A DNA stretch of 58,093 bases, taken from NCBI GenBank assembly GCA_032718475.1, contig JAUCBJ010007347.1, positions 1 to 58,093 of the forward strand, in the 5' to 3' direction. The notes under the pieces were generated by a model. It saw only the letters and a list, made by a program, of their open reading frames with translations. It was not told the DNA's origin and made no database searches. Positions within the stretch are counted from its first letter, which is position 1; each line of letters begins with the position of its first letter. The position numbers were made by a program, and so were the translations under genes. This DNA is from Nemertoderma westbladi (lineage: Eukaryota; Xenacoelomorpha; Nemertodermatida; Nemertodermatidae). Shown one piece after another: positions 1-9,900 of the stretch.

Positions 1-192
1 TTTGAATTTCCCTCTATATATTAGTTTAGTTAGAAGTGGTGATTGTTGAGTTACCTACCGGTAACCAGTGTGCTATTATTATGTATGTACAATGCAGCAA
101 TATTAATGATATAACTTTAGTACTCTAATACAATAGGCCTACGGGCTTCAGATATGATTATTTTATATTATTATATCTAAAGAAATAGAAGA
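1..192 (+). repeat. 5' LTR of gypsy element 1 (first 9 bases missing)
   Basis: Matches 5199-5390 base for base by eye. The complete 3' copy starts TGTACTGTA, so the window opens at LTR base 10. The end is set by the following TGGCGC, where the two copies diverge. Confidence 0.92.
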
Positions 193-208
193 TGGCGCTG
201 CGAGTATT
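193..208 (+). other. Putative tRNA primer-binding site of gypsy element 1
   Basis: TGGCGCTGCGAG follows the 5' LTR immediately. A TGG start complementary to a tRNA CCA end is expected here. The exact tRNA was not identified. Confidence 0.5.
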
Positions 209-433
209 TCAGTATTTACCGACAATGCTGCACCTGCAATGAACACCGGCAGACCGGTGACCGGTAGTTAAACCTAAATCGTGGTACCGGTGATCAAAAA
301 AAAATAAATAAACAGGCCTACCGCTATACCGGTACCGACTGTCCAGTACAGAGTACTGTGTCGTTGAAAGTAGGCCAATATATATGACCAGCGGAGCTGA
401 AGTATCGAAGTAGATAGGCTAAACAGCTTGATT

Positions 434-3400
434 ATGCCTACAGGTACAGGTGCTGAAATTACTTCTGCAAGACGTAGCCGTGGCCAATATCGTTTTGGTG
501 CTCAAAAAGCCATAACGCGAGTAGAAATATTAATGGCTGAAATCCAACAGCCGGATTACCGGTTGTGTGACTTGCTTACTGCAGAGTTAGCAGTTAAAGA
601 GGCTAGAGATTTAATGAATACATATCAGGCAGCCGTTGATAGATGTCTGGACGTTGAAGGTGTCGATGAAGACAACCTACACACAGATAAAGGGTGGGTC
701 GAGTACTGCGACCTAGATGAAATCCTGGATGGATTCTGTAGCTTCATAAGGAAGATTCGAGGGCAGTTTGATGCAAAGCCTCCACCGGGAGTTCTAGCTG
801 TAGCTCCTAGATCGTCAAGGATCGATACTTCATTGAAGCCGCATATAAATTTATCTGTATCAGCTAGTTTGGCTGAATACCGCGTTTGGAGAAAAGGATT
901 TGAGTCCTTTTATAATTCCAACCAGATGTCTGCATTGCCAGCCTCAACTCAGCGTTCACACCTTCGGTCATGTGTTGACCCAGCCATGGATCTTAAGGGT
1001 GAACAACTTCTTAAAGTTCTTGTAGATACACCAATAATGGAAGTTCTCGAATTTTATGAGCAACATTTTATTCGACAGGTGCCAGTATTGAATCGCCGAC
1101 ACAACTTTTGGAGTTGTGAATGGGCAGATGGTGAACTCTTCAGTGACTATATCGTGCGTTTGAAGCAAATTGGCCAAGATTCGGAGCTTGATAGGCTTCC
1201 ATATGAAGATTTACTGGCTACAAAGATTGTTTGTGGAGCTATTAAGCATCCCAGGTTACAAGAAGAACTTTTAAAGATAAAAGAGCCTACATATGATAAG
1301 ATAATGGAAATAGGCTTAGCATGGGAAATTGCTGCTGCGGCCAAAAAGGCTTTGAATAGAGGAAGAAGTAGCGAAGCTACAGTGAATAAAGCCTCTACAT
1401 CTAGTTATAAACGCAATAAAAATGCTAGACAACAAAGCTCAAATCGGGGGCGTTCTCAGTCCAGAGATCGTAATAATGAATCAACCGACAAATGTAGTTA
1501 TTGCGGTAATGAAAAACATGGTGTTGGTAAATATTGCCCAGCATATGGGAAATTTTGTAATAAATGCAAACGTAAGAATCATTTCAGTAAGGTTTGCTAT
1601 TATAGAAAATCTCAGAAATCTATATCTGGGAACAGCAATGCAGAACCGATTCAAAATAATATAATACGCATTTGTGTAACCATGTCACACCATGGTCGAT
1701 CTACACCTACTGCACGAGTACGTGTGGATCCTGAAGATGGGTCTCCAGGCCAGGCATTTAATGTTGATATTTTACCTGATTCTGGGGCATCTCACTGTCT
1801 GATATCTGCCGATCTAGTTGAGAAATTTAAATTTGAGTGTGAGACTGATGATATACGGCGAATAGTTGCTGCAGGTGGCCATGAGCTTCAATGTAGCGGA
1901 TCTACGCAACTAGTTGTTACCTGGTATGATCGTGTAACAACTGTTACAGCATATATAACTCCTGATTTACAGGATGAGTTGATAATTTCTTGGCATACCT
2001 TAATTGACCTTGATATTATTAATAAGTCATTCCCATTGAGTGAACGAATCATAAAGAAATATGATCTTGGTGTTAAACAAATAGTGATTAATAATACTAT
2101 TTCAGAAAAACATGTACATTTCACAGATGTCAATCATCAACCAACCTCAACTGAAATAAATGAGTTCATTCAGAAATTAAATATAGAATTTCAAGATGTT
2201 TTCGATAGTGAAACTGAATTAAAGCCCATGACAGGGGCCCCTATGCGAATTCATCTGAAGGATGATGTTGAAATCAATCCAACTCATGTCACTACAGCAA
2301 GGGCAATTCCATTTGCCTACAGAGAAAAAGCTAGACTTGAGGTTGACGACATGGTGAGGAAATGTATTATCGAGCCAGTCGATGGTCCATCTGAATGGGT
2401 ATCACCTTTTCACATAGTGGGGAAACCTAATGGCAAAGTTCGTTTAGTTGTGGATTATACTGGGCTGAACCGCTATGTAAAGCGACCTATCCACCCTTTT
2501 CCCACACCGTCAGAGATCATGACAACAATCCCACCTGGATCAAAATGGTTCGCATCCCTTGATGCTGTCAAGGGATATTGGCAGGTTGCTCTTGAAAAAG
2601 AGAGTAGGGCATTAACAACGTTCCTAACCCCATGGGGTCGATTTCGATATCTTCGTGCTCCAATGGGTTTAGCTTCAAGTGGCGACGAGTATTGTGAGCG
2701 CGGAGACAAAGCTCTAGAAGGACTTCATGGATATAAGAAGATTGTTGATGATATTCTTGTTCATGCTGCTGATTGGGACACCATTAAGACCAGAGTTAGA
2801 AATATACTGACAAGATGTAGATCTCATGGAATAACGATATCGTTAGAGAAGTTTCAGATTGCCTTAGAAGTTAATTTTGTAGGTCATGTAGTAAGTGGCA
2901 ATGGAGTTAAACCAGACCCTAGGAAGGTTGAAGCTATTCGAGAGTTTCCCATTCCTGTTAATATTACTGATTTGAGAAGCCTTTTTGGCTTAGTTAATCA
3001 GTTGGCGCAGTATACACCTCATGTATCTCAACTAATGACACCTCTACGACCATTACTCTCGCAAAAAAATCATTTTGCGTGGTTGGAGGAACATCAGTTG
3101 GCCTTTGAGGAGCTCAAACAAGCATTAACATCAGCGCCGATTTTGCGCCACTTTGATAATACACTTCCTACAGTGCTTCTAGCTGATGCATCGCGAGTGG
3201 GAGGTTTGGGATTTGCTTTGGTTCAGCATGACCATGATGGTGCTATTCACCTCATTCAGTGCGGTAGCAGATTCTTAAGTGATGCTGAAACACGCTACGC
3301 AGTCTGCGAACTGGAATTGTTAGCTATCCAGTGGGCAGTACAAAGATGTCGATTGTACCTTGCTGGAACTGAATTTAATGTGGTGACAGACCATAAACCT

Positions 3401-4939
3401 TTACTTGGTATTGTAAATGGTAAATCATTAGATGCCATAGATAACCCTCGTCTTCAGCGGATTTTACAGAAATTGGCTGGTTATGTTTTCAAACTCGAGT
3501 GGACACAAGGTAAAAAGCATTTGATTGCTGATGCTTTGAGTCGAAATCCAATAGAGGACCCTTCTCCAGAAGATCAGGAAGATGTGGCTGTTAGTGAAAT
3601 ATGTTTCATTAATAAAGTAATGAGTTCTGAGGAAACAAATGACATACAAGACAAAGATAATAAAAATGATATAGCTCTGGAGAAGATTATATTAGTAGCT
3701 AATAGTGATGCTACATATTTAGCTATAAAAGAAGCCCTTTTGTCAAATAAGATTGTTAAGAATTTGCCGATAAGTCATCCTGCTCGGCCTTATTCTAACC
3801 AGTGGGCTAAATTAAGTGTTGATGTGAACTCCGGTTTAATTCTTCTAGACGCATCCCGGATCATTATTCCTACTGGTTGTAGGAAGGAAATATTGAATGC
3901 ATTACATTATGCTCATCAAGGCCAATTAAAAACTTATTCCCGAGCTAGGCAGCTATATTATTGGCCTGGGTTATCCAATGATATAGCACAGGTGACTTTG
4001 CAGTGTGAACAGTGTCAACAGTTACAGGCAAGTCAGAAATCTGAGACTCGTAAACAGACATTTGTAAATCGACCTTTTGAAGATGTCTCCATGGATCTCT
4101 TTGAATATGGATCCAGGCACTTCATCGTTTTGGCTGATCGGTATTCTGGTTGGCCTGTAGTTGGTTTACCATCTCTCTCCAAGGCACCAGATACTGGAGA
4201 TATTATTAAAGTTATAGATCAGTGGTTCCGAGATTATGGAATTCCCGAAAAAATGCGAACGGATGGTGGACCACAATTCCGTTCTGAATTTGGAAAGTAT
4301 TGTATAGACAATGGAATAGACCATCAGACATCGTCAGCCTATTACCCGGAGTCTAATGGGCATGCAGAGTCTGCCGTTAAAAGTATGAAACACCTTATAA
4401 AAAAACACTGGGACAACAGTACTGGGCGATTAAACCAGAGAGCGTTTGGAGTGGCACTGTTGGAATGGAGAAACACGCCACGTTCCGATGATGGGCTTTC
4501 ACCAGCACAATGGCTTTTTGGGCGTAGCCAACGAACCCGGGCACCGGCCCACTCTTCAACATATTCTACCATTAAACCAAATGAATTGAAGAAAGCTGAA
4601 GAAAAACGAAAAACTGTTGCTAACTATCGCCGAGATCTTCTTGGTGGTCATGATTTGAAACCTTTAGCTATCGGAGAAACAGTACGTATTCAAGTTTCTG
4701 GACGTTGGGATCGACTTGGAGTAATTAAGAAGAAACGTAACACTGATCGTTCTTATATAGTTCTCAGCGAGGGACACGAATACCTTCGCAATAGGAAATT
4801 TCTGAAACCTTTCTATCATTTTACCGAATACGATGATAAAAATAACTCGGATGAGAACAATAGTAACTTTACTGAGACACCACCATTGCGCCGAAGTACG
4901 CGTGAACGTTCTGCTCCTGACAGATATGGTTCTGTTTAA
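434..4939 (+). CDS. Gag-Pol polyprotein of gypsy element 1
   Basis: One uninterrupted ORF of about 1501 codons. I take the ATG at 434; an open TTG lies two codons upstream. Rough order: gag-like region to residue 350; zinc-knuckle cysteines (CSYC...CNKC) at 355-390; aspartic protease with DSGA near 450; reverse transcriptase at about 620-820, whose active site reads IVDDIL rather than the usual Y-x-DD; RNase H (LLADAS) near 920; an integrase zinc domain (HQGQLKT then CEQC) near 1160-1200; and an integrase core with MDLFEYG, RTDGGPQF and a Glu in the NGHAESAVK segment. It makes, processes and integrates the element cDNA. All catalytic acidic residues I looked for are present. No env-like ORF follows. 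Confidence 0.93.
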   Translation: MPTGTGAEITSARRSRGQYRFGAQKAITRVEILMAEIQQPDYRLCDLLTAELAVKEARDLMNTYQAAVDRCLDVEGVDEDNLHTDKGWVEYCDLDEILDGFCSFIRKIRGQFDAKPPPGVLAVAPRSSRIDTSLKPHINLSVSASLAEYRVWRKGFESFYNSNQMSALPASTQRSHLRSCVDPAMDLKGEQLLKVLVDTPIMEVLEFYEQHFIRQVPVLNRRHNFWSCEWADGELFSDYIVRLKQIGQDSELDRLPYEDLLATKIVCGAIKHPRLQEELLKIKEPTYDKIMEIGLAWEIAAAAKKALNRGRSSEATVNKASTSSYKRNKNARQQSSNRGRSQSRDRNNESTDKCSYCGNEKHGVGKYCPAYGKFCNKCKRKNHFSKVCYYRKSQKSISGNSNAEPIQNNIIRICVTMSHHGRSTPTARVRVDPEDGSPGQAFNVDILPDSGASHCLISADLVEKFKFECETDDIRRIVAAGGHELQCSGSTQLVVTWYDRVTTVTAYITPDLQDELIISWHTLIDLDIINKSFPLSERIIKKYDLGVKQIVINNTISEKHVHFTDVNHQPTSTEINEFIQKLNIEFQDVFDSETELKPMTGAPMRIHLKDDVEINPTHVTTARAIPFAYREKARLEVDDMVRKCIIEPVDGPSEWVSPFHIVGKPNGKVRLVVDYTGLNRYVKRPIHPFPTPSEIMTTIPPGSKWFASLDAVKGYWQVALEKESRALTTFLTPWGRFRYLRAPMGLASSGDEYCERGDKALEGLHGYKKIVDDILVHAADWDTIKTRVRNILTRCRSHGITISLEKFQIALEVNFVGHVVSGNGVKPDPRKVEAIREFPIPVNITDLRSLFGLVNQLAQYTPHVSQLMTPLRPLLSQKNHFAWLEEHQLAFEELKQALTSAPILRHFDNTLPTVLLADASRVGGLGFALVQHDHDGAIHLIQCGSRFLSDAETRYAVCELELLAIQWAVQRCRLYLAGTEFNVVTDHKPLLGIVNGKSLDAIDNPRLQRILQKLAGYVFKLEWTQGKKHLIADALSRNPIEDPSPEDQEDVAVSEICFINKVMSSEETNDIQDKDNKNDIALEKIILVANSDATYLAIKEALLSNKIVKNLPISHPARPYSNQWAKLSVDVNSGLILLDASRIIIPTGCRKEILNALHYAHQGQLKTYSRARQLYYWPGLSNDIAQVTLQCEQCQQLQASQKSETRKQTFVNRPFEDVSMDLFEYGSRHFIVLADRYSGWPVVGLPSLSKAPDTGDIIKVIDQWFRDYGIPEKMRTDGGPQFRSEFGKYCIDNGIDHQTSSAYYPESNGHAESAVKSMKHLIKKHWDNSTGRLNQRAFGVALLEWRNTPRSDDGLSPAQWLFGRSQRTRAPAHSSTYSTIKPNELKKAEEKRKTVANYRRDLLGGHDLKPLAIGETVRIQVSGRWDRLGVIKKKRNTDRSYIVLSEGHEYLRNRKFLKPFYHFTEYDDKNNSDENNSNFTETPPLRRSTRERSAPDRYGSV

Positions 4940-5166
4940 TTTAAAAGTTTCAGTTTGAAAGTTTTATATCTGTTTAATGTAGAAAGTTTCAGTTTGAAAG
5001 TTTTATATCTGTTTAATGTAGAAAGTTTCAGTTTGAAAGTTTTATATCTGTTTAATGTAGAAAGTTTCAGTTTGAAAGTTTTATATCTGTTTAATGTAGA
5101 AAGTTTCAGTTTGAAAGTTTTATATCTGTTTAATGTAGAAAGTTTCAGTTTGAAAGTTTTATATAA
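4930..5166 (+). repeat. 39-bp tandem repeat array starting at the pol stop codon
   Basis: About six copies of a 39-bp unit containing TCTGTTTAATGTAGAAAGTT. The first, slightly divergent copy contains the pol stop codon (TCTGTTTAA). The unit is exactly 13 codons, so one frame stays open through the array, but that is a consequence of length and not evidence of coding. It lies between pol and the polypurine tract. Confidence 0.9.
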
Positions 5167-5175
5167 AACTCTTTA

Positions 5176-5189
5176 GCGGGGAAGGGAGA
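5176..5189 (+). other. Polypurine tract of gypsy element 1
   Basis: GCGGGGAAGGGAGA abuts the first base of the 3' LTR, the expected plus-strand primer position. Confidence 0.8.
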
Positions 5190-5390
5190 TGTACTGTATT
5201 TGAATTTCCCTCTATATATTAGTTTAGTTAGAAGTGGTGATTGTTGAGTTACCTACCGGTAACCAGTGTGCTATTATTATGTATGTACAATGCAGCAATA
5301 TTAATGATATAACTTTAGTACTCTAATACAATAGGCCTACGGGCTTCAGATATGATTATTTTATATTATTATATCTAAAGAAATAGAAGA
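5190..5390 (+). repeat. 3' LTR of gypsy element 1
   Basis: A 201-bp LTR starting TGTACTGTATTT and ending near AATAGAAGA, where it diverges from the 5' copy. It does not end in the usual CA. Past 5390 the interrupted transposase reading frame begins. Confidence 0.88.
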
Positions 5391-6350
5391 ATGTCCTTTC
5401 ACTTGTAGCAAAAATACTTTAGCAACATAATCACAAATTACACAGCCCATCTTAAACGGTAGTTTCTGTGCAGAATCATCATCAATATTTAAACCCTTTT
5501 CAATCAAATCGTTTGATTCTGCAACAAATTCTCTCATAAATTCGTTTAAATCATCTGGTTTTGTTGTGCCACAATACATTGCAATCAGTACAGGAAGCGA
5601 TTTTCTTTTCTTATATATAAATTGGCCAACAATTGGCCAAGCTTGATGTTTTGAACTATTGTACAGTGGAAGTCCATCTACATTAAATGAAAGCACCAGT
5701 GGGGTGAGTGGAGTTTTGTCCGCATTACTGATAGTTTGCAAAAACTCAATTGCATATGCACGTATTCCAAAGTATAAAAATTCACCGTCCCTGCCAAGAG
5801 GCCTCACATCTAGATTTCTTGGTGTTTTCAAAATAGTCCTTGAGTCTTTTGGCAGACTAACATTTGGAATTAATTTGTTGAGGTTTTTCAGCAAGTCACT
5901 GAGTGCTACATGGGTAATGTTATGTAATACTGCCCAAGTGCACAAAAACGCTCTTAATTTAGTTACCCAATCTGCATCATATATGACGAATTCAGCATCG
6001 TCTTCATCTGATGATGACTCTATCTCTTCATCGCTTACATCTCTTAGCCCATCATCATCACCTAAATAGGCATGATCTGAGCTGCAATCATCTTCATACC
6101 CTCTGTGATCTTCCAATACCTGGTCTTGGTCCTCCCTTTCACATTCAACCACAATGTTGTCGTCACGTATATCTTTGTGAGTCCCAGAGTTGTTATCTAA
6201 CCTTCTAGAACCAAATACATTATCCTCAGATAAATCATATTTCGTGCAAAAACCCATCACCACATCATCAATCGTGTAGCTAATATTTTTAAGATCATTT
6301 TTAACTTCCTCTTGCACATGGCGCCGTAAAGTTCGCTTTGAACAACTCAT
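5391..6350 (-). pseudogene. N-terminal part of a DNA-transposon transposase-like protein, cut by gypsy 1
   Basis: A minus-strand ORF from the ATG at 6348-6350 runs 320 codons to 5391. It then continues eight codons into the LTR and stops. The N-terminus is short and basic. Residues 60-115 are very acidic (runs of D, E and S). The conserved part follows, with LSFNVDGLPLYNSS, WPIVGQFI, YCGTTKPDDLNEFMREF and CDYVAKVFLLQVKGH. I recognise this from memory as a widespread invertebrate transposase-associated family, probably EnSpm/CACTA-related; the exact superfamily is uncertain. The homology ends where the LTR starts, so the remainder should lie left of the window. No DDE core is present in this part. 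No internal stop is seen, so the ORF was probably intact when hit. Confidence 0.6.
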
Positions 6351-6692
6351 GATATTGTAGTTATAGTAATCGCTTTATTATTCAACCTCCTAATAAATTA
6401 ATTGTTTAAATATTTGTATCTCAAAATTTCAATTTAGTAGATTGATAATTAATTGATGTTTGAGTTCTCTATAGATTGATACTGTAGCAAATATAAAATG
6501 ATATTGGTAAAAAAGTAGTAATCATAAATGCTTTACCCCCCCCCCCCCCCCCCCCCCATGTAAAGAATACTAGGTTTTAACTAAAAATTCAGGTTACGGA
6601 AGGGCTGAATACAGGAATATAACCAAAACAATAAACTAATTAGTATCTGTACACTGTACAGGTTATACTGTTATAAGCACTACAGGAATCAA
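6351..6692. other. AT-rich intergenic stretch with poly-C tract
   Basis: No gene seen. It holds the upstream region of the transposase-like ORF, 22 consecutive C at 6536-6557, and at about 6590-6640 a short match to a dispersed repeat motif (CAGGTTACGG ... AACCAAAACAATAAA) also found near 46400 and 57920. Confidence 0.6.
6688..6692. other. Target-site duplication, left (ATCAA), gypsy element 2
   Basis: ATCAA precedes the 5' LTR and recurs at 11720-11724 directly after the 3' LTR. A 5-bp duplication is normal for Ty3/gypsy. Confidence 0.88.
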
Positions 6693-6880
6693 TGTGGTAT
6701 ATATATAATGTACCACCTACCTGTAGTACAGTATGGTACCGGTACTGGTCTTCTGTGACAGAGATATACATACATTTTGAGATATACAATATATCTGGTT
6801 GGCGATCAGCCTGTTGATATAGGCCTACTTTTATATATTATACCGGTACTGTACTACGGTACCCGGCCCGGCATACTACA
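6693..6880 (+). repeat. 5' LTR of gypsy element 2
   Basis: Starts TGTGGTATATATATAATG and ends GGCATACTACA. It matches 11532-11719 with about two substitutions. It is rich in GGTACCGGTACT-type palindromes. Confidence 0.93.
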
Positions 6881-6881
6881 T

Positions 6882-6897
6882 TGGCGCAGTGTGTACC
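6882..6897 (+). other. Putative primer-binding site of gypsy element 2
   Basis: TGGCGCAGTGTGTACC starts one base after the 5' LTR. The first six bases match the element 1 site, suggesting a related tRNA primer. Confidence 0.5.
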
Positions 6898-6950
6898 TAT
6901 CTACGTGTATAGGTATTGGTTTTTTTTCTTAATAATATTATATTAATGTT

Positions 6951-9900
6951 ATGGCGAAATATCCGGCACCGACTCCACTGGACGTGGGAGCGCAAGACAT
7001 GGCAATGGAATTTGGCGACTGGCGACAGTATTTTGAATACTGGGCTGACGCTACTGAACTTCGGGCGGAGGATATTCCAGAATCTAAAAAGGTTGGGGCG
7101 CTAATGACTTGTATTGGGAAAGCACCACAGCGGATTGCTAAACAAAACTTTGAATATACAGCAGAGCGCCCGAAAACTCTGGACAACGTATTAACAGATT
7201 TTGAAGAATATTTCGCTCCCGAACGAAGTCTGTTGGTTATGCGGTTCCGTTTTGGAAAACGTAAACAAGCTCAAGGAGAAACAATTGCAGATTATTTTAC
7301 TGCACTACGGCAGTTGGCTGGCTTATGTGATCTGGAGTCTGAAACTCCAGAAACGCGTTTAAGGGACACATTTATTGCGGGTATTCGAGATGACGAACTT
7401 CGCAAGCAACTCCTTCAGCAACCTTCGAATGCGGCCGTGCAGCATATTAAGAAATTGGCTGGTGTTTTCGAAGCAGCAGTGGCAGGTCATGAAGAACTAG
7501 GTTCTTCAGACACAGGCGGTGTAGCTTCTACAGCTCAGGATGTTATGGCGGTACAACAAACCCATCTCCAACGTCGAGTAAATTCTGACCGAGCTAATTC
7601 TAATTCATTGACAAATCAGCAGCAACAGATGGGTCGACTAATGATAAGCAACTGTCGATTCTGCTGCAGATCTCACAAAAAGGGAGCCTGCCCATCGTAT
7701 GGCTCGTATTGCAGAATTTGCGGTGAACTTCATCATTACCCAGGATCGCCTTTGTGCAAGAAATCTTCCAACGACCGCTCGTTCCGTAGTGGGTTGTCCC
7801 AGCAGTTCTCTCGAGGCCGTGGCTCATCTAGTGGATTCCATGGTAGACAATCGGGTAGAAACAATGTTAACTTTAACCAAGATGTAGCTAAAATCTCTCT
7901 GGGAGATGCAGGATTGTCGGATAATGACGAGTACTCGGAATTTCAAAGTGAAATACTTCCAGAATATGAGGATGAAGATGTTTATAGTTCCCTTTACTGT
8001 ATTAGTTCAGTGAACTGTAGTCCCCTAAACGAAAACTGCATTCATTCGTGTAGTGGCACTGGAGCTGGGGTTAATGAATGGTTCGTAGAAATAAAGGTTT
8101 CTGGACCAAACTCTAGTCTTAATATTAATTTCCTGGTTGATACAGGTTCGCCATTCACTATTATCCCAAGCCAGCTCGTTTCTGCTCAACTAGTACAACC
8201 ATGTAAACCTAATGGAAAAATTTTATGTGCTTTCATGAGTAAGTTGCCACTTCCATTGTTGGGTTCAGCCACCCTGGAACTAGAGTATCAGGGACGGCGT
8301 GTTACACTGTCAGTGTATGTTGTAAAAGGCGCACCTCTGCCATTATTAGGGCGGGATGCTTTGGGTAGCAATGCATTAATGCTAGTTAGAAAATTATTTT
8401 CTCCCTCCCCCACTGTGATCCCATCGAGAGTAAGCTGTTCCGACCTCGTTACTGGGGTCAACGTCTCCGAGGACGCGACTACTGCCAGAAATAGAGTTTC
8501 CCTTCTTCCAGCAATGAGTGTGCCAGAGGCCCACATAACGGTTCGACCTGGCGCAACACCCACACAACAAGCCCCACGCCGCATTCCATTCGGTTTACAA
8601 GATGAGGTGAAGGATGAAATTTCCCGTCTTATAAAAGAAGGTGTTGTTGTCCCAGTGGATAACAATGAGTCGCCAAGTGAGTGGGTTAGCCCCGTTGTGA
8701 TTAGCCGCAGGAAGAATGGTAAAATTAGATTGTGTCTAGATTTAAGAGTTTTAAATAAGAATTTAGTAAGACAGAGAGTCCTCATACCTACCCCTGAGGA
8801 ACTCTTTGCTCAAATAGAAGGGAGTTGTTATTTCTCTAAGCTGGATGCTAAGAGCGGGTTTCACCAGATTAAACTAGACGAGGAGTCTAGTAAACTCACA
8901 ACCTTCGTGTTACCCTTTGGGACATTCAGGTATGTTCGGCTCCCTTTTGGGATCTCGCCTGCCCCTGAACTTTATCATAAAAAAATGTCTCAATCAGTTA
9001 GTCAATTTAAGAATGTAATTGTTCTTGAAGACGATATTCTAATTCATACAAGCACCCTTGCCGAACATGATTTTCTAGTGAAGGAAGTTACAGACTTATG
9101 CCGGAAACTTCACATTTCTCTACAACCTAGCAAATGTGAATTTCGTAAGACTGAAATAACCTACTTAGGCCACCGACTTTCTGGCACTGGTATTGAACCT
9201 GATCCAGAGAAAGTTTCAGCCATAAAGGATATGTCCACACCATCTTCTGTGGCAGATTGCCGTCGTCTTCTAGGTATGGCTACCTACTTGGGAAAATTTA
9301 TTCCCAACTTCAGCGACTTGACATTACCAATTCGTGAGTTATTGAAATCCCGAAACATGTTTCATTGGTCACCTGCATGTGATTCGGCATTTACGAAACT
9401 GAAAGAACTACTTACAACTGCCCCTGTATTAAAGTACTATAATGTCAAGCACGCTACTTTCCTCCAATGTGATGCCTCTCCCGTCGGATTAGGTGCTGCA
9501 TTGTTACAGAAAGACTCTGGTGGTACAGTTCGACCTGTTGCTTATGCAAGTCGCACCCTGACTTCAGCTGAGAAAAATTATTCCCAGATAGAAAAGGAAA
9601 CTTTGGCTATAGCTTTCGGGGCAACCAAATTTCGACAGTATCTTATTGGTGTTGACTTCATTGTCCTTTCGGATCATAAGCCACTGCGATTTATTTTCCT
9701 CAAACCAATTGACCAGTGTCCAGCAAGAATTATCAGGTTTCTTATTCTCCTCCAGCCATTCTCATTTAAAGTAGAGTTCATTCCCGGGAAAAATAATCTA
9801 ATTGCCGATACACTTTCGAGGGCTCCTATAAAGCCAGTAGATGAGAACAGAAATGAGTCTGAGAACTTTGATTCTTTTGTCAATATAATACTGGATTCCC

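Larger units (their letters stand above)
1..5390 (+). mobile_element. Ty3/gypsy LTR retrotransposon 1, nearly complete
   Basis: A full LTR retrotransposon missing only about 9 bases at the window edge. Positions 1-192 repeat at 5199-5390 with no difference seen by eye, giving the two LTRs. Between them lie a primer-binding-like TGGCGC sequence, one long gag-pol ORF, an array of 39-bp repeats and a polypurine tract directly before the 3' LTR. Integrase lies downstream of RT and RNase H, the Ty3/gypsy order. LTR identity and an open ORF imply a very recent, possibly active insertion. The element sits inside a transposase-like ORF (5391-6350). Its target duplication cannot be tested because the left flank is outside the window. 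Confidence 0.92.

Noticed and set aside
4955-5176. Open frame of repeated 13-residue units after pol
   Set aside because: It exists only because the 39-bp repeat is a multiple of three; no independent coding signal.
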